DNA of 64,000 nt from Tsuneonella dongtanensis (GTDB lineage: Bacteria; Pseudomonadota; Alphaproteobacteria; Sphingomonadales; Sphingomonadaceae): contig NZ_CP016591.1 of NCBI RefSeq assembly GCF_001698205.1, forward strand, positions 1,612,001-1,676,000, read 5' to 3'. The notes under the pieces were generated by a model. That model was not told the origin of the DNA and ran no database searches. It saw only the letters and a program-made list of their open reading frames with translations. Positions 10,408 to 18,814 of the stretch are shown in pieces (within the stretch, counting starts at the first letter, position 1; every line of letters starts with the position of its first letter). A program made the translations under genes and the position numbers.

Positions 10408-10580
10408 GAGTCTTCCGCGCCACACCCCACGATATCGAGTCCGGCGATTCCACATGGACTCAACATCTTGTGCCGGACACCTTCTGTTCTTTCTCGGTTG
10501 ATTCCGCGTTAACCATATCGCGCCAAACTCCCCGCTTGACGCCGAGTCCGCGAGGACTCACCCTGTGGATAAGTTGAATC
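10408..10580. promoter_or_regulatory. GANTC-rich ccrM upstream region with a DnaA box
   Basis: Eight GANTC sites fall in 173 bp, at 10408, 10437, 10446, 10457, 10500, 10544, 10555 and 10576. A perfect consensus DnaA box (TTATCCACA on the minus strand, 10564-10572) lies among the last ones. TTAACCAT at 10509-10516 matches a CtrA half-site. GANTC is the target of the methyltransferase encoded immediately downstream, which suggests methylation-dependent control as for Caulobacter ccrM. I could not fix a -35/-10 pair. Confidence 0.7.
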
Positions 10581-10591
10581 AGGGGGAATGA

Positions 10592-11722
<1,131 letters not shown>

Positions 11723-11731
11723 CCTGAGCAA

Positions 11732-13057
11732 TCAGACTATCGGCGGCTTGCCAGCTGGCCGGTCGCCCGCTCGCTGCGCACGAAACATTTCGATCAGCTT
11801 GCCCACTTCTTCTGGCGAGGGCTGATCCGGTGATTTCGAGGGCGGGAGGGTCCATTGGACCCCCGCCAACCGTTTCCGCAATTCGTCCATGTCCTCGGGC
11901 AGCCATTGCCACGGCAAGTAGCCGTATCGTTCATACGTATCGACCATCGCGAGCGCGAATTTCTCGGTCTCTGCGTCATAGCGCGTGAGCTCGTCCTCGC
12001 GGTATTGTCGGAAGGCTTCCCGCGCACGCGGATCGCCCGTGGTCACCCGGCAGTCCACGAAACGAGCCATCATCGGCTGGGCCGAGTAGAGCGCCTCCGG
12101 CCCACTGTAATACTCCGACCCGGCATCGAGCTGGATTGCGAACGGCAATCCATACCGGTTCGCTCGCATCTCCACCGCCTCGATGAAGCGCAGAACGACG
12201 AGAAATTCGACAAGCATCCGCAATTGGACTGCGCGCGCCCTGCCTGCCCGATGGTTCGGATGCGTCTGGGATCGGGGATAGGCTATCAGCGGCCCGAGAC
12301 CCATCGCTCGCATGGGAGAATGGATGCTGCTCGAGCGCCATTCGCCGGGTCTTCCCAGCTTGCGCGTGGGAGGGTCGGGGCGCCTTTCGTCGATGCGCTC
12401 GTACTGGCGCTGTATCGCTGACCGGTTCGCGCTGTTGTGCGAGAGGCGCAGGCTCGCGGCGAATATCGAGCCATCGTCGGTGGCGGACAGATCGGCGCGA
12501 ATGGCTGACGCCTCCGCGGCAAAGGCGAACCAGTCGAACGAACAGCGACGCGATTGCTCGTCGGCCGCGGTCAGGGCGGGCGTGGCGAATTGCGCCAGCT
12601 GCGAAAGCACGACTTCGAGCGTGGGCTGCGTTCCCTCGACGCGGGCGATCTGTTCAAGCTCGCGGCCGTAGCGATCGCTGGCAGCATTATCGAATTGCGG
12701 GCCATAAGCGGGCTTTTGCGCGAAATGGGCAAGCGCGAACGGTGAGACGAATTCCGGTTCTTCAATCATTCCGCGGGGTGCGGGGAATTTGCGCCTCGCG
12801 GCTTTGGACTGAATCCCGCCGTCACGACTGCCAGGATCGACCGAACCGCGAGGTTCGATAATCACCTTCACCAGTTGACCTGCGCCATACGCCATTGCGA
12901 AGAAGCCGGCGATGATGGGAACTCCGAGCAAGCGCCACGGGGAGCTCGCGCGGAGGGACAAGTCGAAGATAGGAATGGCAACGATCGGCAGGATGAAAGC
13001 GAGGATGCCACACAGCAGGTACGCGATTGCGCGAAAGGTCCGTTGCGACCGAAACAT
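11732..13057 (-). CDS. Hypothetical membrane-anchored protein
   Basis: I do not recognise this 441-residue protein. Two transmembrane helices lie near residues 9-33 and 41-65. The remaining 370 residues look cytoplasmic, rich in charged residues and Pro, with a predicted helical part in the middle (MLVEFLVVLRFIEAVEMRANR). The C-terminal half is rich in Trp, Tyr and Arg (ERYGYLPWQWLPEDMDEL). It is convergent with ccrM and divergent from folP, so it is probably transcribed alone. Composition looks somewhat less biased than neighbouring housekeeping genes. Confidence 0.65.
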   Translation of the reverse strand: MFRSQRTFRAIAYLLCGILAFILPIVAIPIFDLSLRASSPWRLLGVPIIAGFFAMAYGAGQLVKVIIEPRGSVDPGSRDGGIQSKAARRKFPAPRGMIEEPEFVSPFALAHFAQKPAYGPQFDNAASDRYGRELEQIARVEGTQPTLEVVLSQLAQFATPALTAADEQSRRCSFDWFAFAAEASAIRADLSATDDGSIFAASLRLSHNSANRSAIQRQYERIDERRPDPPTRKLGRPGEWRSSSIHSPMRAMGLGPLIAYPRSQTHPNHRAGRARAVQLRMLVEFLVVLRFIEAVEMRANRYGLPFAIQLDAGSEYYSGPEALYSAQPMMARFVDCRVTTGDPRAREAFRQYREDELTRYDAETEKFALAMVDTYERYGYLPWQWLPEDMDELRKRLAGVQWTLPPSKSPDQPSPEEVGKLIEMFRAQRAGDRPAGKPPIV

Positions 13058-13136
13058 CCGTCTCGCTTAGCAGGAAATGGTGAACGCGTTCCTTCGCCGC
13101 TTGGCCTGAGATGATCGGCTGGGCTAGACGGCTCGG

Positions 13137-14249
13137 ATGACCGACCGCCTTTACCTCATGCCCATCGGCCTCGCGGCGAGTCCGCAAAGCGAGGAGGGCG
13201 ATTGCATCCGGCTCGCGGGCGGACTGGTCTATGCACACCGGTTCGCGGCTATCGTGCGGAGCGACAGCGGGGTCGTGGCGCGACACCGCTTTACGTCTGG
13301 GGGGGCCGCCGAAACCTTCGCCCGATTGCCCGAAGCGTTGGGCGCGGAGGCCGAGGCGCAGTGGGCTGCGCTGCGGACCGCGCACCCGCCGCTGCAGCTG
13401 GGTGAGCGGACGATCCGGCTCGACCAGCCGCAGATCGCGGGCATACTCAACGTCACGCCCGACAGTTTCTCCGACGGGGGCAAGTTCCTCGACCGGCCAG
13501 AAGACGGCGCAGCCCATGCAGCCGGGATGGTGGAGGCGGGCGCGGCGCTGGTCGACATTGGCGGCGAAAGCACCCGGCCCGGTGCACCGGCGGTCTGGGA
13601 AGGGGACGAGATCGCCCGCGTCGTACCGGCGGTCGAATACTGCGCGCAGATGGGCGCGGCGATCAGCGTCGACACCCGCCGTGCGGCGGTCATGCGGGCT
13701 GCGCTCGATGCCGGGGCGCACATGCTCAACGACGTGACCGCGATGCGCCACGATCCGACGATGGCGGAGCTCGCGGCGCAGCGCGGCTGCCCGATCGTGC
13801 TGATGCATTCGCCCGGTGCGGACGACGACGTCCATGCGGACGCCGACTACGCGAACGTGGTTTTCGACGTGTTCGACGCGCTGGCCGAACGCCGCGATGC
13901 CGCGATCGATGCGGGTATTGCGCGCGAACGGATCGTGCTCGACCCGGGTATCGGGTTCGGCAAGTCGCTTGCCGACAACCTTGCGCTCATCAACGCGCTC
14001 CCGCTGTTCCACGCGCTCGGCCAGCCGCTGATGTTCGGCGGGAGCCGCAAGCGGATGGTCGGCGCTCTTTCCGGCGAGGCGGAGCCCCACGAGCGGCTGG
14101 GCGGCAGCTTGGCGCTGGCGGTCAGGGCCATGGACGCCGGCGTACAGCTCGTCCGCGTGCACGACGTTGCCGAGACCGTGCAGGCGCGCAACGTATGGCG
14201 CGGCCTGCGCGATGCGGCGCTCACCGATTTCACGATGCTGGCGGACTAG
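13137..14249 (+). CDS. folP: Dihydropteroate synthase with N-terminal extension
   Basis: A 370-residue DHPS that joins p-aminobenzoate to 6-hydroxymethyl-dihydropterin diphosphate in folate synthesis. The TIM-barrel core starts near residue 99 with NVTPDSFSDGG (105-115). It continues through DIGGESTRPGA, the ISVDTRRA strand, the ML-NDV loop, LDPGIGFGKS and a late GGSRKRM motif. The first 98 residues are an extra domain not found in the roughly 280-residue enterobacterial enzyme. It is divergent from the membrane protein gene. Folate synthesis is also represented in this window by folB at 47 kb. Confidence 0.92.
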   Translation: MTDRLYLMPIGLAASPQSEEGDCIRLAGGLVYAHRFAAIVRSDSGVVARHRFTSGGAAETFARLPEALGAEAEAQWAALRTAHPPLQLGERTIRLDQPQIAGILNVTPDSFSDGGKFLDRPEDGAAHAAGMVEAGAALVDIGGESTRPGAPAVWEGDEIARVVPAVEYCAQMGAAISVDTRRAAVMRAALDAGAHMLNDVTAMRHDPTMAELAAQRGCPIVLMHSPGADDDVHADADYANVVFDVFDALAERRDAAIDAGIARERIVLDPGIGFGKSLADNLALINALPLFHALGQPLMFGGSRKRMVGALSGEAEPHERLGGSLALAVRAMDAGVQLVRVHDVAETVQARNVWRGLRDAALTDFTMLAD

Positions 14250-14260
14250 CGCCGCGCCAG

Positions 14261-14776
14261 TCAGGCCGCTTCGTGATTCTCGATGTAGGTCTCGGGATCC
14301 TTCACCTCGCGCTCGTATTCGTCCTCATGCGCTGACTCGAACGCAAGGTACTGGATCGCGAGTTCGACCCGCGTCTTGAGTGGTACCGTCCGGCGGAAAT
14401 CGGTCAGTCCCTGCCGCTCCTCCTCGCTCATGTGCGACGAGTTGTTGCAGTTGCACTGGTCCACCCAGTGCCACCATTTTTCCGAACCCGGCTTGTGGCG
14501 CATGGCCTCCTCGGCCGCGATGGCGATCTTGTTGTGATCGTCGATCGCGTCCTCGGTCGTCTCCTCGGCGCTGTCGGAATCGAGCGCGCCTTTGCCCTTC
14601 TTGAGCAGGGTGGGGTAGAAGAACTTCTCCTCTGCCTCTGCATGCGCCTCAAGGAAGTTCTTGAGCTTGGCGAAAATCTTGCCGAGCGCCTCGGGGTCGT
14701 CCTTCGCTTCGTCGAGCGCGGCGAACATGCGCCGCTGGCGGTCGTGGTCGGCTAGGATGCAGTCGACGATGTCCAT
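14261..14776 (-). CDS. Hemerythrin HHE domain-containing protein
   Basis: A 171-residue helical protein. The start at 14776 (MDIVDCILADHDRQ) was chosen because this N-terminus begins the fold. The reading frame upstream is only the shadow of the next gene. Candidate di-iron ligands are His11, His44 with Glu48-50 (HAEAEE), His81 and the late HEDEYERE, spaced as in hemerythrin-like cation-binding domains. Such proteins bind oxygen or sense iron or nitrosative stress. Two Cys flank Asn (CNCNN) near residue 108. Separated by about 60 bp from the SDR gene upstream. Confidence 0.78.
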   Translation of the reverse strand: MDIVDCILADHDRQRRMFAALDEAKDDPEALGKIFAKLKNFLEAHAEAEEKFFYPTLLKKGKGALDSDSAEETTEDAIDDHNKIAIAAEEAMRHKPGSEKWWHWVDQCNCNNSSHMSEEERQGLTDFRRTVPLKTRVELAIQYLAFESAHEDEYEREVKDPETYIENHEAA

Positions 14777-14838
14777 TGCGGAAAATTCCCTGTTGCGGAT
14801 GCTTGTGGACCGAACGGGGAAGGGGCGCGGGAGTTCCG

Positions 14839-15606
14839 CTAGAGCGAAAAGCCCCCGTCGGTATTGAGCACCACGCCGGTGACGTTGGCGGCCATGTCGC
14901 TGAGGAGATAGCCGATGTCGCCCGCTATCTCGTCTGCGGTGGCGAAGCGGCCGCGCGGCGTGCCCGCACCCATCGCCGCTATCGCGCCTTCGCGGCCATG
15001 GTCCTCGACCGCCTTGCGGAACGCCTCGCCCGAATCCCAGATGGCGGTATCGACCCCGCCCGGAGCCACGGCGTTTACCCGGATGCCGCGCGCCGCGTTT
15101 TCCGCCGCGGCGATACGGGTCATGTGCGCGACGCCGGCCTTGGATACGCCGTATGCCCCGATGCCCGGCACCGGCTTGATCGCGGTGATCGAACTGGTGA
15201 CGACAGCCGACCCGCCGCCGTTCGCCTGCATCAGTCGCAAGGCCGCTGCCAGGGTCAGGAATGCCCCGTCGAGGTTGACCGCCATGACCCTGCGCCAGTG
15301 TTGGAACGTCTGCTCCGCGATCGGAGCGCCGCCGAGCGCGATCCCGGCGTTCACGACCGCATGGTCGAGCGTGCCTGCCGCCCGCTCGAAACCGCCCCAG
15401 AACTGGGGGTCGGAAACGTCGTGGACATGCCGGTGGACTTCGCACGAAAGGTCGAGCGCGGCCATGCCCTCGGCATTCACGTCGACGAGATGGAGCGTCG
15501 CGATCCCGTGTGCATCGAGCCAGCGGGCAACGGCTGCGCCGATGCCGGAGCCGGCGCCGGTGACGAGTGCGGAACGGCCGGAGAAATCGAGGGCGGGTTC
15601 GGTCAT
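14839..15606 (-). CDS. SDR family NAD(P)-dependent oxidoreductase
   Basis: A 255-residue classical short-chain dehydrogenase. TGAGSGIG is the cofactor loop, NAGIA the core strand end, and the active site is SSITA followed by YGVSK. The late PGG-VDTAIW segment and the VLNTDGG C-terminus are also typical. An acidic Asp at the end of beta-2 (LVDVNAE) suggests preference for NAD. The substrate cannot be deduced; related enzymes act on hydroxysteroids, sugars or acyl chains. It lies between the hemerythrin-like gene and the response regulator, all on the minus strand, and could be co-transcribed with either. Confidence 0.85.
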   Translation of the reverse strand: MTEPALDFSGRSALVTGAGSGIGAAVARWLDAHGIATLHLVDVNAEGMAALDLSCEVHRHVHDVSDPQFWGGFERAAGTLDHAVVNAGIALGGAPIAEQTFQHWRRVMAVNLDGAFLTLAAALRLMQANGGGSAVVTSSITAIKPVPGIGAYGVSKAGVAHMTRIAAAENAARGIRVNAVAPGGVDTAIWDSGEAFRKAVEDHGREGAIAAMGAGTPRGRFATADEIAGDIGYLLSDMAANVTGVVLNTDGGFSL

Positions 15607-15654
15607 GCCCGCCGCTTAGCGCGTCAGGCGGCGTTGTCGATGCCCCCGCGGCCT

Positions 15655-17073
15655 TTAGGCCGCGTTGTCGATCCCCAAGTCGCCAAGCTTGCGGTACAGC
15701 GTCGACCGGCCGATGCCGAGCCGCCGCGCGACTTCGGTCATGCGTCCGCGGTAGTGCCCGATGGCGAGGCGGATGACGTCTGCCTCGATGTCCTCGAGAC
15801 TGCGGAGGTTGCCGTCCTCGGTGTAAAGCATCACGCCGACGCCGTCCTGCCGGGGGTCGCGCGTCTCCACCGTCTCGCCGAGCATTTCGCAGAGTTGCGG
15901 GAAGCTGTCGGAGGTCAGGGCATCGCCGTCGCAGAAGACCGCCGCGCGGAACAAGACCGCCTGGAGCTGCCGGACGTTGCCGGGCCAGTCGAACGCCGCC
16001 AGAAGCGCAAGCGCGCCGTCGGTGATCGTGAGGCTGCGAAGGCCCGGCTGCTCCCCGATCCGGGTGAGGAAATGGCGGGCCAGCGCCTGGATATCGCCGG
16101 TGCGTTCGCGCAGCGGCGGCAGGGTGATCGTGGTCGGGGCAAGGACTTCGTGCAGCGCGGGGTGGAAGAAGCCGGCATCGCCGAGCGACTGCACCGGCAG
16201 GTTGCTGGCCGACAGCACCCGCACATCGATCTTGAAGCCGTGGCGCGCGCCGATCGGGCGCACGACCCCTGTCGAGAGCACTTCGGCGAGGCGCTCCTGC
16301 ACGTCCATCGACAGGCGGTCGACCTCGTCGAGCACGAGGGTGCCGCCGTCGCATTGCTGGATCGCGCCGACCTGCCGTTCGAAGGCGCCCGGGAAGGCGT
16401 TCTGCTCGTGCCCGAACAGGACCGACTCGATCGAGTTGGCGGGCACCGAGCGGGCGTTGATCAGGCGAAACGGGCCCTTCGCGCGGGGGCTGGCGGCGTG
16501 CACCGCGCGTATCAGCATTTCCTTGCCGGTCCCGCTCTCACCCTCGATGAGCACGTTGCCGTGGCCGCGCGCCGACTTCGCCGCCTTGGCGAGCGCTGCG
16601 CGGAAATTGGGCGCGGTGCCGATCATCGCATCGAAATCGAGAACCGTTCCCAGCTTTTCGGTCAGCGGCTGAAGCTCGTCGCGCGGAGCCTCGCGCTTGG
16701 CGGCGGTGCGCAGCGCATGCATCAGGCGGTCGGGTGCGACCGGCTTGATCATGTAATCGTTGGCGCCCGCGCGCATCGCCTCGACCGCGAGGAGCGGCGA
16801 GGCGCTGGCGGTGAGCATCAGGATCGGAAGGGCGGGGCGGCGCGCCTTCAATTCCGCAATCAGGCGGCAGGCGTCGTCGCCCGGTACCCACTGGTCGAGG
16901 ATGATCGCGGAAAGCTGCATCCCCTGGCGCGTGCCGAGCGTGGCGATCGCGGTTTCCGAATCGCCCACCACGATAGTGCGCCAGCCCTCGCGCGCGGCGA
17001 GCGCGGTGATGAGCCGGCTTTGCGCCGGTTCGTCGTCGATCAGCATCAGCAGGCGGTTTTCGCCGTCGGTCAT
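15655..17073 (-). CDS. NtrC-family response regulator with altered sigma-54 loop
   Basis: A 472-residue three-domain regulator. The receiver domain has acidic residues near 13-14, phospho-acceptor Asp60 and Lys110. The AAA+ domain has Walker A GESGTGKE (178-185) and Walker B LVLDE (246-250). The C-terminal Fis-type HTH ends in EVARRLGIGRSTLYRKL. The GAFTGA loop that contacts sigma-54 reads NAFPGA (225-230), with the key Thr replaced by Pro. ATPase motifs look intact, so it may work on another holoenzyme form or act as a sigma-54-independent regulator. No sensor kinase gene is next to it. Confidence 0.85.
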   Translation of the reverse strand: MTDGENRLLMLIDDEPAQSRLITALAAREGWRTIVVGDSETAIATLGTRQGMQLSAIILDQWVPGDDACRLIAELKARRPALPILMLTASASPLLAVEAMRAGANDYMIKPVAPDRLMHALRTAAKREAPRDELQPLTEKLGTVLDFDAMIGTAPNFRAALAKAAKSARGHGNVLIEGESGTGKEMLIRAVHAASPRAKGPFRLINARSVPANSIESVLFGHEQNAFPGAFERQVGAIQQCDGGTLVLDEVDRLSMDVQERLAEVLSTGVVRPIGARHGFKIDVRVLSASNLPVQSLGDAGFFHPALHEVLAPTTITLPPLRERTGDIQALARHFLTRIGEQPGLRSLTITDGALALLAAFDWPGNVRQLQAVLFRAAVFCDGDALTSDSFPQLCEMLGETVETRDPRQDGVGVMLYTEDGNLRSLEDIEADVIRLAIGHYRGRMTEVARRLGIGRSTLYRKLGDLGIDNAA

Positions 17074-17173
17074 TGTCCCATGTGTCCCGTCCCGAAACAG
17101 ACCGACCCAATAGGGGACAGGGGTAAAGGTCCGCTTAAGAGGGAAAAGCTCCGCGCAAGAGGCCTCAGCGGGC

Positions 17174-17202
17174 TTGAGCGGGCGGGCGGGGCGCGATAGG
17201 AC
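17174..17202 (+). promoter_or_regulatory. Probable promoter of the coxIV-pnt operon
   Basis: TTGAGC (17174-17179) and TAGGAC (17197-17202) are exactly 17 bp apart and end 38 bp before the first start codon. This layout recurs upstream of ctaC and rplU. Confidence 0.4.
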
Positions 17203-17240
17203 CGCCGCGCAATCCGAAAATTCTGGGGTGAGTGAATACT

Positions 17241-17366
17241 ATGGCAACCGGCAATGACATGAAGGCGCACAAGGGCACCTACGGCGGTTTCATCACGCTG
17301 CTGAAGTGGTCGGTTCCGCTGATCGCGATCCTTACCATCCTCATCATCATCGCCATCGCCGAGTGA
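17241..17366 (+). CDS. aa3-type cytochrome c oxidase subunit IV
   Basis: A 41-residue protein matching the bacterial aa3-type subunit IV family. It has a short polar N-terminus (MATGNDMKAHKGTYGGF) and one transmembrane helix of mostly Leu and Ile, and ends in AE. In Paracoccus-type oxidases the small subunit packs against subunits I and III. It is encoded about 19 kb away from the main cox cluster. Its stop overlaps the GTG of pntAA (GTGA), so oxidase and transhydrogenase genes are translationally linked here. Confidence 0.8.
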   Translation: MATGNDMKAHKGTYGGFITLLKWSVPLIAILTILIIIAIAE

Positions 17367-18502
17367 CGGTCATCCCGCTGCGGATCGCCGTCCTCAAGGA
17401 AACCGCTCCGGGCGAGACCCGGGTGGCGCTGACGCCCGAAACGGCGAAGAAATTCATCGGCCTCGGCGCCGCCGTGGCGGTCGAAAGCGGGGCCGGCGTA
17501 TCTGCCAGCATTCCCGACGCGGCCTACGCCGAAGCAGGTGCGGAAGTTCGTTCTTCCGCCGAAGTGGTCAAGGGTGCCGACATCGTGATGGGCGTGCAGG
17601 CCCCCGACGTGGCGGCGCTTTCGGGCGCCAATCCGGGAGCCTGGGTCGCGGCGACCTTCGATCCCTTCGGCCAGCGCGACCGGGTGGACGCCTACGCCAG
17701 TGCGGGGCTCGAGGCGCTCTCGATGGAGTTCATGCCGCGCATTACCCGTGCGCAATCGATGGACGTGCTGTCGAGCCAATCGAACCTCGCGGGCTACAAG
17801 GCGGTGATCGCCGCTGCTGACGCCTATGGCCGCGCCTTCCCGATGATGATGACCGCCGCGGGCACGATCCAGGCGGCCAGGGTCTTCGTGATGGGCGTCG
17901 GCGTCGCGGGCCTGCAGGCGATCGCGACCGCGCGCCGGCTGGGTGCGCAAGTCTCGGCAACCGACGTGCGTTCGGCGACGAAAGAGCAGATTTCATCGCT
18001 GGGAGCGAAGCCGATATTCGTCGAATCCGTCGCCGGGATCGAGGGCGAGGGGGCCGGCGGTTACGCCAGCGAGATGAGCGACGAATACAAGGCCGCGCAG
18101 GCAGAACTCGTCAGCAGCCACATCGCCAAGCAGGACATCGTGATCACGACAGCGCTGATTCCCGGCCGCGCCGCGCCGCGGCTGGTGTCGGACGCGCAGA
18201 TCGCGACGATGAAGCCCGGCAGCGTGATCTACGACCTCGCGGTGGCGCAGGGCGGGAACGTCGAGGGTTCGGTGGCCGACCAGGTAACCGAGAAGCACGG
18301 CGTGAAGATCATCGGCTATTCGAACACACCCGCGACCTTGCCCGCCGACGCATCGGCGCTGTTCGCGCGCAACCTGTTCAACTTCCTCTCCGCATTCTGG
18401 GACAAGGAAGCGGGAAGGCCCGTGCTCGACGAGGAAATCGGCGACGCCATCCGGCTGACGCGGGGCGGCCAAGTGGTGAGCGAACGGCTCAAGGGGGGCT
18501 GA
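17363..18502 (+). CDS. pntAA: NAD(P) transhydrogenase alpha subunit part 1
   Basis: A 379-residue NAD-binding domain (dI) of proton-translocating transhydrogenase, which makes NADPH from NADH using the proton gradient. The GTG start at 17363 lies inside the previous stop; the longer frame upstream is only overlap with the subunit IV gene. The N-terminus ALKETAPGE/TRVALTPE-type segment, SSQSNLAGYKAV and the Rossmann motif VFVMGVGVAGLQAI followed by ATDVRSA are diagnostic of the AlaDH/PntA fold. In alphaproteobacteria the alpha subunit is split into AA and AB. Confidence 0.92.
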   Translation: MTVIPLRIAVLKETAPGETRVALTPETAKKFIGLGAAVAVESGAGVSASIPDAAYAEAGAEVRSSAEVVKGADIVMGVQAPDVAALSGANPGAWVAATFDPFGQRDRVDAYASAGLEALSMEFMPRITRAQSMDVLSSQSNLAGYKAVIAAADAYGRAFPMMMTAAGTIQAARVFVMGVGVAGLQAIATARRLGAQVSATDVRSATKEQISSLGAKPIFVESVAGIEGEGAGGYASEMSDEYKAAQAELVSSHIAKQDIVITTALIPGRAAPRLVSDAQIATMKPGSVIYDLAVAQGGNVEGSVADQVTEKHGVKIIGYSNTPATLPADASALFARNLFNFLSAFWDKEAGRPVLDEEIGDAIRLTRGGQVVSERLKGG

Positions 18503-18505
18503 GCA

Positions 18506-18814
18506 GTGGATTTCATTTCGATCCTGTCGATCTTCGTGCTGGCGTGCTTCGTCGGCTATTACGTCGTCTGGTCGGTGACACCGGCGCTGCATACGCCGCT
18601 GATGGCGGTGACCAATGCGATAAGCTCGGTGATCATCGTCGGCGCGCTCATAGCGAGCGCGGCGGCGGGTAGTCCGAGCGCGAAGTGGCTCGGGCTGCTG
18701 GCGGTGGCGCTGGCGAGCGTGAACATCTTCGGCGGCTTCGCGGTGACCGCGAGGATGCTCGCGATGTACAAGAAGAAGGACAAGCCTGCGCCGCAGGTGG
18801 AGAAGAAGGCGTGA
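18506..18814 (+). CDS. pntAB: NAD(P) transhydrogenase alpha subunit part 2
   Basis: A 102-residue membrane protein with about three to four helices: FVLACFVGYYVVW, AISSVIIVGALIA and LLAVALASVNIFGGFAVTARML. It ends in a Lys-rich tail. VTPALHTPLMAVTNAISSVIIVGA is the conserved signature of PntAB (written here only as its first and last parts, TPALH and SVIIVG). With PntB it forms the proton channel. Start is GTG with AAGGGGGG upstream. It overlaps pntB by GTGA. Confidence 0.92.
   Translation: MDFISILSIFVLACFVGYYVVWSVTPALHTPLMAVTNAISSVIIVGALIASAAAGSPSAKWLGLLAVALASVNIFGGFAVTARMLAMYKKKDKPAPQVEKKA

Noticed and set aside
10564-10572. DnaA box considered as part of a replication origin
   Set aside because: A single perfect box without an AT-rich unwinding region or further boxes; regulation of ccrM is the simpler reading.
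14261-16354. 697-residue minus-strand frame that ends in the hemerythrin-like protein
   Set aside because: Only its last 171 residues are protein-like; the upstream part is the out-of-frame shadow of the SDR and regulator genes.
14776-17199. 807-residue plus-strand open frame across the SDR and response regulator genes
   Set aside because: Antisense shadow rich in Arg, Gly and His; both minus-strand genes have intact motifs over the same bases.
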